This document shows, piece after piece, positions 1-10,854 of a DNA stretch of 64,000 bases. The DNA lies in assembly GCA_032173965.1 (NCBI GenBank), contig CM063283.1:109082108-109146107 (forward strand), read 5' to 3'. How positions within the stretch are numbered: position 1 is the first letter of the stretch; every line of letters begins with the position of its first letter. A program made the translations under genes and the position numbers. The notes under the pieces were generated by a model, which had not been told where the DNA came from, searched no databases, and saw only the letters and a list, made by a program, of their open reading frames with translations. Source of the stretch: Sitta carolinensis (taxonomy: Eukaryota > Chordata > Aves > Passeriformes > Sittidae).

Positions 1-185
1 TCATCAACTCCAACCTCTGACCGATCACCACCCTGTCAACTCAACCACGGATGGCACTGAGTGCCACATCCAGTCACCTCACAAACAGCTCCAGGGATGG
101 TGACTCCTCCACCCCTCTGGGCAGCTCATTCCAATGCTTAGAAACCCTTCCCATGAAGGAATTCTTCCTCAACAAGGATGTACAC
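1..185 (-). mobile_element. CR1 LINE fragment (3' region), cut by window edge
   Basis: The plus strand reads as the reverse complement of an avian CR1 3' region: the TCATCAACTCCAACCTCT opening, the AGTGCCACATCCAGTC block, CTCCAGGGATGGTGACTCC, CTGGGCAGCTCATTCCAATG and the GAAGGAATTCTTCCT block appear in the usual order. The 3' terminal repeats would lie left of position 1. Divergence is considerable and no reading frame survives. Confidence 0.75.
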
Positions 186-874
186 AAGAGTGCTGCTGGT
201 TATCAAGACAATATTAGAAAAAGCAGTACAAATAGAGAGTAGTGATTGAAATGTTCTACTCTGCAGCCAGGTTTATTCATTCTACTCTGTGTTCAGCTGC
301 TTCTCTTAAGTAAAAACAGGTCACTACTATAGCTAAAATCCATAGCAGAATAACGTAGCTAAGGATATGCTCTAGCAATTATACACTACAAATAACCACT
401 ATTTTCCTGAAGCAATGCACATTATGATCGCATGCTTAAATCAAATATTATAATCTGTTACTCTTACATACTGTAACAGAGACATCAGCCAAGAATGTTT
501 TATTAGCAGAGAGTTTCAAACAGCACTAAAAAACTCAAAAGCTAAACTAGACAAATCAGTTGCCATATCCCAAAGAAGTTCCCTTCCCTTTCCCCCCTTT
601 TCAAACAGTGACTACATACTACAGTTGTTTCACATTTTCATTTGATTTGTCATTAATTACACCTATCAGTTATTTGCATTGGTTTTAAAGGAAATGCAAA
701 ATCTCAACAGTGTACTAGAGTAAAAGTATGTCTGAGAGTCAATAGCATTCTAACTCCTTTGAGTGAAAATTGAGGCAATAATGAAAAACAGTAACACCAA
801 AACCATCAAAATACCTCTACATAGTTTTGTTACCACAATTATTACAATTATTAAAAGTTTTACGTATTTCTTGG

Positions 875-900
875 AAAAAAAAAAAAAACAACAACAACAA
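875..900. repeat. A-run followed by (AAC)n
   Basis: Fourteen A's at 875-888 pass into four to five AAC units. Simple sequence in CASK intron 1. Confidence 0.85.
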
Positions 901-1300
901 AAAAACAACCCTGTCCCACAACTCTGCATCCTCAGTTGTGGTGGTCCAGCAGTGTTGGCAGTCTGGAAGGAGAAGGGAGAAGGGAGCAATTCCTGCTGGC
1001 TCTTGCCCTTTAACTTCTCCTTACTACATGGATGGGCCCAAGCAGAGAGATTCACCCCATCACAGAGGAAAGAGGGGTGAAAACAAATTAAAATCCTCAC
1101 ACGTGCAGTACAGAAGGGGATCAGCCTTAACCAAGTTTGCAGAGAACATCTGGAAAGCTCTGACAGCACCAAACATCATGTTACACTTTGGAACTGGAAA
1201 CGCCAACAACTGCACTACTACATGCACAATGATGGCACATATGGCCCACAAACAGAATTAAAAAAATACAAAAATGTACAGTTTAAGTGACTCTTAGTAC

Positions 1301-1875
1301 CACAGAATGGGTCAGGCTGGAAGGGACCACCGTGGGTCATCTAGTCCCACCTCCCTGTTTAAGCAGGGTTATTCCAGAGCACATGGCACAGGATTGTGTC
1401 CAGATGGGTTTGGAATATCTGCAGTGAGGGAGACTCCACAGCCTCTCTGGACAATCAGTTCCAGTACTCAGTCACTGCACAGGAAAGAATTTCTTCCTCA
1501 TGTTCAGGTGGAACTTCCCGGCCATCAGTTCCTGCCTGTTCCTCCTGTCCCATTGCTGGCACCAGGGAGCAGAGCCTGGTCCATGCCCTGAGCCCTCCCT
1601 GCAGACACTGGCAGGGATGAGGGCCCCTCTCAGCCCTCTCTTCTCGAGGCTGAACAGGCCCAGCTCCCTCAGCCTTTCCTCACTGAGATGCTCCAGCCCC
1701 TCCATCACCTTTGTCACCCTCCACTGGACCTGCCCCAGGAGCTCCGTGTCCCTCCTGTCCTGAGGAGCCCCAAACTGGACACAGCACTCCAGGTGATCCT
1801 CACAGGGCTGAGCAGAGGACAGGATCACCTCCCTGACCTGCTGGCCACACTCTTCCTAATGCACCCCAGGATTAA
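1301..1875 (-). mobile_element. CR1 LINE, 5'-truncated, with ORF2 C-terminal remnant
   Basis: The piece starts at its 3' end with CACAGAATGGGTCAGGCTGG and continues in CR1 order to about 1875. On the minus strand an open frame from 1828 to 1472 gives the C-terminal part of the CR1 ORF2 protein downstream of the reverse transcriptase; [20 protein letters not shown] and [11 protein letters not shown] are recognisable family motifs. The element is truncated at its 5' side, as is typical for CR1. An open frame of about 118 codons suggests a less decayed copy than the others in this window. It lies in CASK intron 1, in the same orientation as the gene. Confidence 0.88.
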
Positions 1876-4800
1876 TGACTTCAATTGTGACCAAAGCCCT
1901 TCTAAACAAAAATAAATGTCTACCATCTTTATCTTGTTGTATTTACAACTTAAACACCTTGACAAATTTTAAGCAACTTCCAGTCCTGCTGTTGGAAAGG
2001 TGAGACGATCTACATGGTTCTCCTCTAATGCTAACATAAACTGATACGGATCTTAAGAGGTACAGAACCGTAAAACCAGATAATTTAAAATAAAGTCCTT
2101 GCAGAATAAGGCCCTATCATAAAAACCCTGCCTCACTCTTCTAGATTCAACACCTACTAAAGACAGGCATTCTCCCTTTGGCATAAAGAAAACTCCTGCC
2201 ATGTGTATGTGGAGTTCCTATGATAAACTCAGAACAGTCTGCACCTCAGATGAGTAGCCAAGATGTTTCAATTTTACACCTACTACGTTTTATAAACTAC
2301 TCAAAGCATTTTGAATGAAAATTCTAATAAAAATAAAAAACAAGTACACTTAGCACTACTATCTGTGAGCTGTCAATCAAACACATGGTCTGATCCACAT
2401 AGTAACAGCCTTAAAGATTTTAGACTGTGTACTTCTCAACCAATACACAGGGAGAATCTCTTCAAAGCCACCTGGAAGCAAGTTTGAAAAAAAAAGGTCA
2501 CACTTGTATTTTTCATCACTATTACTTATTCTGAGATATGTTAACACATTTATGAAGGCTAATAAAGGAATCTCCAATTTATTTCTTGTTGAAGAATGTT
2601 TGTGTCAGCCAAGCTGACTAGACAGTAACCTCAAACATAACATGTCTGGTTAAGTAAAAATACATGACTAATGTTAGCAGCATAAATGCCACTTTAAAAA
2701 GTTCAATGAGAAATAGGGATTGTTATTCCAATTTGTATTTTCATATAGCTTCCAGCAATGGGAAGGTATACTGGAAATATATGCAAAATAAGATTTCCCC
2801 TAACATTTTTTCCTAATGAAAACATGAACTAGAATTTCTCTCTATCCCTCCCGGCCTTTCTTTCCACCCACACCCCTTAAAAATGAAAAATGCATGCTTG
2901 CAGAACTTAAACACAATAAATGTCACATAATAAACAGTTTATCATTGTCATTTCCATCAATTCATTCGTATACTATTACCCTGTAATTGTTTCTCACCAA
3001 AAGCTATTATTGCTGCATTTACTCAAAGTCAGTCTTATCAGTTTATTGTATTTAGAAGTGTTAAAACTTATCCTAAAGATGAGAATATGCCTCAATAAAT
3101 TGGACTGTCTACTGTCAGCCAAGAAAGTATCTCCTGATTTCTCTAGTAAATCGTATGGGAACTTTGACTAAACACTCAGACATTTTACAGGCAAAGACCT
3201 CTTTCCCACACCCTTTATGAAAATATCTTTTACTACCCTAAGTGACAGTGGTAACCACCTATTTATGAAAGATAAACAACATGTTTTAGTATTTCATGTG
3301 TCCGAAATGCAAATCAGAGCCAGATGTGCTATTTGCGAGAACTAAATCACTGTATCAATCAATAACAAATCCCAGGAAACATGCAGACATTCAGTGTGTT
3401 TCACTGAAAGATGGTTGGTCAGATGCATATGCAGCAATTCAAAGCAGATTTACAGCAGCTTTCCTCAAGTTTCTCATGGACGGGCAAGGTGGTACCCAGA
3501 ATTTGTAAGCTAAATAAAGATGCTGCACTTCTGGTCCCCTGGAATTTACCTGTGCAGCACTGCAAAGAAACAAGAATACCACTCATAAATTGTACATGGA
3601 AGTTGTGTATTTATATTTTAAATGTTTGGGGTGTTTTTTACAGGACTGATCTGACATCTGTGTGGAAAAGCCTGAGTAATCACAACCAGCTTTCAGCCCT
3701 TCACACCACCACTGCTTCTATTTTCAGTGATACACCCCGTTTTTGCTACAGTGCTCTTGGCATCATCATGCTACTGTGATTCAGTATTTATATGTTAGAT
3801 CTAGTTACATCACAACACTCTCTATACTACCTAAATCTTGTGTGGAACTTCTGTGGCTAACACCTAATCCACCGGTTTTGAGCTCTCCCTTCGAAATTCT
3901 CCAGCCACAGAACAAAAAGTCAATGGAGACGCGCAAACATCTGGCCCCCTGTGAATCACCCATCCAAGGAAAGGGTGTGCGGTCATGCATAAGCATCGCA
4001 CCTTCCTTCTAATGGCAATCGGGCAGCAATAAAGCCGAGTGTGAACTGCAGTGCTTAACATAAAACCACTCGTGAAAGGAGTATGCCAATAATTGTCTTC
4101 AAAACACCTTTAATAATAAGGGTTTTGCTCCTACAGAAGCTCCTCACCGGCATCAAGTTAAAGCAATCGTATACCATGTACGACAGCAAACAAGGCCCTT
4201 GGAGCTTAATATTTTTAAAAGTTGTGTTAGGAGCAAGGTGGAAGTGTCTTGTGAAACGACAGAACAGAGTGCTGAAACTTCTGCGATAACAAAGCCACCT
4301 GCTACGTCCAAGACCAGCATTTCAGTATAATCCCGAGAAAAGATTAATTCTAGACTATTTTTAGCCCTGGCTTTGAAAGCAGACAGCACTCCATATACAC
4401 TGAAAAGCATCAGGGTGGAGAGCGGGCAAGAGAATACATGCAGGAAACATTCTTTGTTTGTAATCAAAACACGGTCAATTATTCTCATAAAATCCACTGT
4501 CACGAAGAAAACCTCCAAGCACACTGAACAGTGTCACTACTAAGGCTTGCAGAGCAATCTCAGCTTTGGAATCAGACACACAGAAAATTAGGCAGTCTCA
4601 GTATCACTGTATCATTCGTGTCCTTTTTGCAGCACAGACACAACTACAGAAAATACATCGAGACGATGAAGAAATAAAGAAAGGATTTCAAAACTGAGCA
4701 GTCACAGAAACATGGGGGCGGGGGAGAATGGAGTTCAGGTTTAATTCTTTATCACCATCTGATTTGGGGGAGTCTCTGCATTTTCTTGGTGACTCGAATT

Positions 4801-5464
4801 GTCATTTTCATCCAACAGTGGTAACCCGAAGCAGCAGCTGGGGAACGCCAGCCACTGCCTCAACTCCCAGGTTTCATACAAGCCTCGAGCACCGGTTTAA
4901 CAGCAGTTGCATAATGAGACTCAAAAGGCCAAGCACTCCTCCTGCCTTCTACATCTCCATTTCCACACGAACGAGAGTGATGGATCTGGACGAGAACCGA
5001 GCGCCACTACCAAGCTGGTTATTATGCAGCAAAGAAGAGGAAAGCCCAACACCTGGCGCAAAAATATGCAGACACCCAGTGAATAGGTGGATCTACGGAG
5101 AGCTATCTTCCCTTTCCCTTCCCCAAGAGGCAATCCTTGGATGGGTGTGCCAGGAATGGGATATCGGGGGGAGGAGAAGAAAAGGGGTGGGAAGTGGTTG
5201 CCGCTTGCTGCAGCCAGGCTGAGCGATGGCGAGGTGGTTAATCATGGTGGCTGAGGAAACATGGGGTCACTTTTCCGCCTCCCGTGTGACGAGGACGGTG
5301 GGCACCGGCCACGGGGGGACGCGGATCCCGCACGGACCCGCCGGCGGCGGCGGCTCAGGTGGGACCCGGGCGGAGCATCCCCGTGCCCGGTGCGGGCGGG
5401 GGCCGGGGGCAGCGCTCCCCCCGCCCAGCCCTGCCGTGCCCTGCCCGCTCCCCGCCGCACTCAC

Positions 5465-5523
5465 TTGCCGATCACCTCGCAGAGCTCGTACACGTCCTCG
5501 AACAGCACGTCGTCGTCGGCCAT
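5465..5523 (-). CDS. CASK: CASK exon 1, coding part (residues 1-19 plus 2 nt)
   Basis: Read on the minus strand, the ATG at 5523-5521 opens MADDDVLFEDVYELCEVIG and the exon ends in AA, directly followed by the donor GTGAGTG at 5464-5458. I recognise this as the N-terminus of CASK, the calcium/calmodulin-dependent serine protein kinase-like MAGUK scaffold at synapses and epithelial junctions, which binds neurexin, Mint1/Veli and liprin. Only the approach to the CaM-kinase-like domain is encoded here; the glycine-rich loop begins right after the splice. The start has a strong context (ACCATGG). The remaining exons lie to the left, outside the window. The exon is embedded in a CpG island, as expected for a broadly expressed neuronal gene. 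The identity rests on my memory of the family sequence, with every residue of the 19 fitting. Confidence 0.95.
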
Positions 5524-5810
5524 GGTCCGGGCGGGGGGGCTCAGCCCGAGAGGCGGCGGCCCCGGGGACGCCCGGCTCCCCCGCCGCTCAGCGCCCACCG
5601 CCACCACGGTAAATCCCGGCCGCTCCCAGCGCCGCCCGCCCGCGCGGGGCTCCCGCGGCCGCGCCGGGACTCCCCGCTCCCGCCGCTCCTCCTCCGCCTC
5701 CTGCCGCGGCCGCCGCCGCTCCCCGCGCGTGTCGCACCCCCCGCGCCCCCGCCTCCCGCCCGCCCCCTCCCTCCCGCGCTCAGCCGCGGCTCCCGGCGGG
5801 CGGCTCCGGC

Positions 5811-5834
5811 TCAGCGGGGCGGCGCGGGAGCCAT
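5811..5834 (-). CDS. Possible 7-codon uORF in CASK 5' leader
   Basis: If CASK transcription starts to the right of 5834, the leader contains an ATG at 5834-5832 in the favourable context GTCCATGG. It opens a reading frame of seven codons (MAPAPPR) ending in TGA at 5813-5811, about 290 nt before the CASK start codon. Whether it is transcribed depends on the unmapped start site. Confidence 0.25.
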   Translation of the reverse strand: MAPAPPR

Positions 5835-5938
5835 GGACGGGATCGGGGCGGGCGGCAGCGCCGGGTCGCTCCTTCGCCGGGCGGGAGCGGGGCGCGCGTT
5901 CCCCGGCGGGCGGGAGCGCCGGGAGGGAGGATAATAGT

Positions 5939-5959
5939 GGGAGGGGGAAGGGCGGGGGG
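5939..5959 (+). promoter_or_regulatory. G-quadruplex motif
   Basis: Four G-runs of 3, 5, 3 and 6 bases are separated by loops of 1, 2 and 1 bases on the plus strand. This is a canonical short-loop quadruplex pattern. It lies on the template strand of CASK, about 415 bp upstream of the CASK start codon. Confidence 0.6.
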
Positions 5960-6154
5960 AGTCCAGCCGCGGGCGCTGATCCCGCTCCCGGGCGCGAGGC
6001 GGCGGCGAGGCGGCGGTCGCGACGGGCGCTCCGACGGCGCTCGCGAAGGCGCTCGCGGTACCGAAGGGCGGGCGGGCGGGCGCGCGCGCGCTCCCGGTGC
6101 CGCCGCCGCCGTCACGCAAACCCGTCACGGGGGCGGGCGCCGCCGGGGGCGCGC

Positions 6155-6164
6155 GCGCACGCGC
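6155..6164. promoter_or_regulatory. NRF1-type palindrome GCGCACGCGC
   Basis: A second exact GCGCANGCGC match, embedded in a longer alternating GC tract (6150-6168). The surrounding repeat makes a chance match more likely than for the copy at 6252. Confidence 0.4.
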
Positions 6165-6251
6165 GCGCTCGGCCACGCCTCCCCGGCCACGCCCCCCAAA
6201 GCGCCCGCTCGAGGGGTCCGGGGAGGCGCGGCAGGGGTGGGGTGGGGGCTC

Positions 6252-6261
6252 GCGCAGGCGC
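6252..6261. promoter_or_regulatory. NRF1-type palindrome GCGCAGGCGC
   Basis: The bases fit the NRF1 consensus GCGCANGCGC exactly and lie 10 bp before the first CRE. NRF1 is a common activator of CpG-island promoters and of neuronal genes; its use here is inference. Confidence 0.55.
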
Positions 6262-6269
6262 GGGGCGCG

Positions 6270-6321
6270 GTGACGTCATGGCGCGGGGAGGGAGCGTGAC
6301 GTCATGGCGCGGGGAGGGGGT
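6270..6321. promoter_or_regulatory. Duplicated 26-bp unit with two perfect CRE palindromes
   Basis: TGACGTCA occurs at 6271-6278 and again at 6297-6304. Each copy is followed by the same ATGGCGCGGGGAGGG context, so the pair arose by tandem duplication of a 26-bp unit. TGACGTCA is the full consensus site for CREB/ATF dimers. Being palindromic, the sites could serve transcription in either direction from the CpG island. Confidence 0.8.
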
Positions 6322-6343
6322 CGGGGCGCGGGTGCCGCTCGCG

Positions 6344-6420
6344 CTTATCGCCCCCGTGGTCCTTATCGCCCCCGTGGCCCTTATCGCCGTTATTGCCCCC
6401 ATCGCCCCCATCGCCCCCGA
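6344..6420. repeat. GC-rich 18/9-bp tandem repeat at CpG island edge
   Basis: Units at 6344-6361, 6362-6379 and 6380-6397 share CTTATCGCC at their start, and two 9-bp half units (CCCATCGCC) follow at 6398-6415. The period is a multiple of three, so the plus strand shows an apparent peptide repeat (LIAPV), but nothing else supports coding. Confidence 0.7.
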
Positions 6421-6487
6421 GGCTGCAGCACCCGCGGCAGGGACAGGGGCGTCCCCCCGCGCACCCGCGTTCGCACGATGCTGTGGC

Positions 6488-6541
6488 AATAAAGCACCTC
6501 AGTGCGAACCCGGCTTGTGCAGCTTTGTCCAGTGCTTTATT
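6488..6541. terminator. Inverted repeat with AATAAA on both strands (possible poly(A) signals)
   Basis: The 10-bp arms AATAAAGCAC (6488-6497) and GTGCTTTATT (6532-6541) are exact reverse complements around a 34-base spacer. AATAAA therefore reads on the plus strand at 6488-6493 and on the minus strand at 6541-6536. On the plus strand a GT/T-rich stretch (CTTGTGCAGCTTTGTCC) follows within 25-40 bases, as at real cleavage sites. The element sits exactly where the CpG island ends. It could stop a short divergent transcript from the CASK promoter. Confidence 0.4.
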
Positions 6542-6544
6542 TTT

Positions 6545-9500
6545 CATTCTGTATATTCCAGCAGGGTGTAAATGTTCTCTGCAGCCCGGTCTGAACCGTC
6601 CCTGTTTCTGGGAAAAGCGCTCTTTATCCCCAGCAGAAGCGAGTTCGCCTTTCGGAGCGCGCCTCCAGCCGCTCTGCCAGCCGTGCGCGTCGCCCGTGGC
6701 CGCCGATCCTCGCGGCAGCCGCGTAAAAACAATTTGCGAACCATTTTAGAACACCTGAGCGCTTACCTGATTCATTGTCCCACGGTTTTTAATGCATCGC
6801 TCGTCTGTGTTTTTCCAGGTTTTTGAAAACTTGGCTGGTTTGTGGAAGAAAGCAAAGCTCTCTTGAAGGAATTAGGAACTCTTACAGTTTACAAAAACTA
6901 TTTATTTCTGTCAAGGTACTTTAGCACACATGCAACTTCTTAAAACTCATTAATAGAGGTAAATTATGGGATTGTTCCCCAGAAAGAAAAAAAACTGTCA
7001 GAGCAGAATTATCTGATGAAGTGGTTTAAAGGTTGGCTTTAAAACATAAAGCTTACCTTGTTCCTGTCTCCAGACAAATTTAAAATGAAAAAAAAGATTA
7101 AAAAACAGTGAAAATAATTACATCTAATTAACGATGTCTTTGGTGCACAGTGCTGTCTTACAGGGTGGGAGACATTCCTGTGGGTCTGTGCTCCATCCCA
7201 TACAAACCTTTAAGAAATATTTAAACCACCATCTGCTCTTTAGACTGCAAACAAAAAGATGATATATTTAAAATGATCTCTAAATTTCCCACAGCTAAAC
7301 GCAGGCACCCACTTTTTCCCTTTTGCAGGCCCACAAGGCTGAGTCCCACACAGGTCTCTCAGTAAGAATTTTCAGAATACGGCTGAGTGTTCACTCATGC
7401 TCTGAGATGAAGTTGTCTGCAAAGCCATTGTGAGAAGTTAACGTAAAAAAAAAACCAATAAAAAAGTGCACAAGGAAGAAAATTTCTGGTGATGGATCTC
7501 TTCCTGGGTTGGGACATCTTCCTGATCCTTTGGCTGCTCCAGCAGCATCACCTGGCAGAGGTGTTGCCTTCCTCTGGATGCTGAGTGCTTGGTGTCACCC
7601 CAGGCCACATTGCCCAGGTGTGACAGCTTAAACTGAATAAAAGTTTACCAGGCATAATACATGGGGGCCTTTGTGCCAAAATATTGTAATAGAGCAAATC
7701 CTTTCAGAACTTCAGAGGACACTTGGATGGGTTTTGGGTGTAGGCAGCACATAAACGTGGCTTTCTGCTAGAGGACAAGATCCTGGGGCACAGGTTGGGG
7801 GTGGGAAGGAAGTTTCTTGGAAGACACTGAACAAAAATGAGCTTTTGCTGAAGAGAGGTGGTCCATTCCCTGGAATCCAAGGAATGCCAGTAGGCATCTG
7901 GCCTACTTGAGGGGTCCTGCTACCTTCCAGGAGGGTAGTGGCTGCTTTTTTATCTGATGGACTGAGCTTCCTATTTTTTTTTTTTTTATTAATTTTTTCC
8001 CATCCTTGAGGAAAGAATGTGCTTGTTAGAGCAGCCAGAGCCTTCGTAGGCTCACAAGAAGCAAGGTGGATCTATTAAACCTGTCAGTTGTCCACACTCT
8101 GTACAGGGGAAGAGTGAACACTGGTGCTGCCTCCCGTTTGAGCTGCATGAGAAGAATCTGCATGAAGCAGGATTTGTGGGTAGATCTGGATCATAAAAAG
8201 TTGCATAGTGAGCCAGCAAACACAGCAAGGATACTACTGCATCAGCAGTTACTGAACAATTGAGAACTGTGCTGTAACTCTGTTTCAGATTGAACGGGCT
8301 CAGGAAAATACAAGCTTTAGTCTGCCAGCAGCCCAGACTCAGTAGTGTGATAATCCAAGCAAAGCATTTACAGGTACGTTTGTGATGAGAAATTCCAGCC
8401 ACAAGTTCAAAAGTAGTCATTCCCTTTCATAAGCAAGCATTCTTGTTTTACACCCATGTATCCAGGATGGATCCTTCTAAATTCTGGCATTAAATTAGTA
8501 ATTCTGAAATACATACGTTTAACATCTCATCAGTAAGTGTGTAACCATAATGTTTAACATAGGAGCAGAAGAAACTTTGCACTTGACACCTGAAATGGTT
8601 TACTGGCAGGTTAATGGTGTGAAAATAGATGAGGGCATCAGCTGTTGCAGAGCTGGGAGAGGGACTTTTTGATCAGGAAAGAGCAAGAGAAGGACACTGA
8701 GTGTTTACATGAGGAAATGCCCTACAACCCCTGACAGCCTTCCCCAAAGCTCTGCCTGTGTTTGAGCTGCCTATCTGCCAGATTCTGGACAGGCTGGTTA
8801 AGGTTGTGTATGTTTAGGTTAACCTCTATTGCATTCAAAAAATGCTAAGGAGTATCTGAGTGTGGGCTTGGGCACTAGAAAACTTAAAATTTTGTGGAGT
8901 TTTCAAGTTTTATTCACCTGGGGTCTTCTCGGGGTTTTCACATACAGTCTGCACAACGTGAACCACAAAAAAGTTCAAAAGTTGGTGAGTTGTTCAAAAG
9001 TTGGTTTTGAAACAGTAGTTATCAGTTATCCACAGAGCCTTTAGGGTGTTTTCATTTTAAAGTTTGATATAAAAGGTACGTGATGATGAAGAACAACAAA
9101 TTTCATTGGTTTGACAACATTCTGTTATCCCACAGATGTGGAAAGCACAAAGTCCTGTGCCTGAGATTCCAATTATAGCAGGGTCCTGGGTGCTTTGATG
9201 TGTAACCCAGGTATTAATTCCCTCCCTCTTACAAAGTTTGAGTATGACCCTGAAGATGAGTATGAGCTGTTAGTATTTTGTAAGAGGGAATATTGCAGGC
9301 CTACCAGGTTTCTGACAAACTGTCTTATTGTTTAGGTGTGTGAGATCTATGAGCTGAAAATAGTTCATTCTTTGGGCAGTAGAAATGTGTTTTGGTTGAA
9401 GTTGAAAGGAGAAAGCATATTGATCATGAAAGGCACAGACATTTTCAGTCCTTGTAAAGACTGTCAGTGAAAAGAACCCTAAAAAGCCATCAGCTGACCT

Positions 9501-10850
9501 GGAATAGGTCTGGATGACTTCTTGCAAAAGTCTGTAATTTAATCAGCTTGGAATCTACCGTGTGGCAGGGCAGGCTGCAGCTGCAGAGCACAGGTGTAGC
9601 ACACAAGTTGTGCCACACTATAATTAATGCAGCCAGGTTTCCCACGAATGCTTGTCTTAACAGGTGACTGATGTTTGTCTGGGAAGATAAATCTCCAACT
9701 GCATTTTTTTCCCCCAGTGGAGTTTTTAAGTTCCTTCTCAGTGTCAATTCTCCATTGCTCGATTAGTAGGGGACTCTCACTGCCACCTTTCCTCACTGAA
9801 GCCACCACCAGGTCTCTCTTCTGCAGCCACTTCTCTTCAAAAGGCAGTTGGAGCTTATCTCAGGGATCTGTACCTTGCCCCCGACTAATTCTGTTGGAAT
9901 TGACTGCCAGGTTCAAAAGTTCCTGGGAAAGTAATGTGTAATGTGAACATGGCTAAACCTGGTTTCCTTGGGCAGCAGGCTGAGAGTGCCTCTCTGGAGT
10001 GAGGAGTTTGCTTTCACTGCCCTTGAGACATGGTGACCACATTCCCTTCCTCTGACACTCGGCTCACACTGACCCAGGGCCAGGAACCAGACAGGTCTTG
10101 GTCATCTGTAATTAGACCGTACTCATAATTAAACAGAAATTATGGTAACACTACTGAAGATTGGCATTAAACTAAACCAAAGCTGACTCAGTGTGATACT
10201 GTCAGAAATATCACAAGTCACCTTTCAAAATCAACTTCCAAAGGTGAAACAGTCCCAGGTAAGAATAGCTGACAATATCAAAAGAGAGAGGAATACTTTA
10301 AAATTACACAAACCCTTATTTAATGAAGTTTCTTTAGCTATTCTTTGCCATTCTGCTGATTGTGTACCATGTAGTTGTGTCTTGATTGCATTACTGGAGG
10401 TGTTTATTTCTTTTCTCCCCAACTGCAGCTTTTCCTCATTGATGAGTATGGATTAAATTATAAAAACTGTAAAGGAAATCTCTCCAGGATGCTTTTATTG
10501 AAACTTTTTAAAATTAAAAATGTCTTAGAGGGGTTAAAACCAGGTAATAAAACCAACTGAAAATTCCAGTTATCTTTTCATCATTTGCAACCATATGTTA
10601 CAGTCATGCACCTATATAGAGAAAAATAATTAAAAAACACATTATAAAGACAATATCAAAAAGCTAAGTACTAGCAGAAACAAATGAAAAGTAATTACCT
10701 TTTTATTTTCCTTTCATGTCTTTCTTTCCTTCTATTATTTCTCACTCTCCTGTGCAAGATTATTAAGCTCTTTTGACTAGACAGGTGCCACCCTAATAGA
10801 AACTCCAGAAGGGCCCCACAAAGCAGAGCAAATGCCCAGAGGAGCTTTGG
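6545..10850. other. Intergenic, no recognisable gene
   Basis: Begins immediately outside the CASK CpG island. Unique AT-rich sequence with a T-run at about 7974-7987 and a short imperfect duplication (GTTCAAAAGTTGGT twice, 8973-9007). I see no coding, RNA gene or repeat I can name. Any start of a divergent CASK-promoter transcript would lie at its left edge. Confidence 0.6.
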
Positions 10851-10854
10851 TGTA

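Larger units (their letters stand above)
1..5464 (-). other. CASK: CASK intron 1 (5' part, truncated by window edge)
   Basis: Follows from the donor at 5464-5463 and the minus-strand direction of CASK. The interval contains two minus-strand CR1 pieces (1-185 and 1301-1875), an A-run followed by an AAC repeat at 875-900, and otherwise unique AT-rich sequence. I see no second CASK exon in it: none of the open frames resembles the kinase domain that should follow residue 19. The last few hundred bases next to the exon (about 5250-5464) are GC-rich and belong to the CpG island. Confidence 0.85.
5250..6480. promoter_or_regulatory. CASK: CpG island and putative CASK promoter / 5' UTR
   Basis: A dense run of CG dinucleotides and GC-boxes starts near 5250, covers CASK exon 1 and stops near 6480, where the sequence becomes AT-rich again. 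By position it must contain the CASK 5' UTR and transcription start, to the right of 5523 on the minus strand. No TATA box is obvious, consistent with a dispersed CpG-island start. Within it I see two CRE palindromes, two NRF1-type palindromes, many GGGCGG/CCGCCC boxes and a G-quadruplex motif. Long open frames through the island on both strands are an effect of high GC content and are not called as genes. The exact start site cannot be fixed from sequence. Confidence 0.85.

Noticed and set aside
1472..1828. 118-codon minus-strand frame as a host gene
   Set aside because: It is the C-terminal part of CR1 ORF2 inside a CR1 insertion.
5261..6571. 436-codon plus-strand open frame through the CpG island
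   Set aside because: The region is extremely GC-rich, where stops are rare. The frame is antisense to CASK exon 1 and encodes only R/P/G/A-rich low-complexity sequence.
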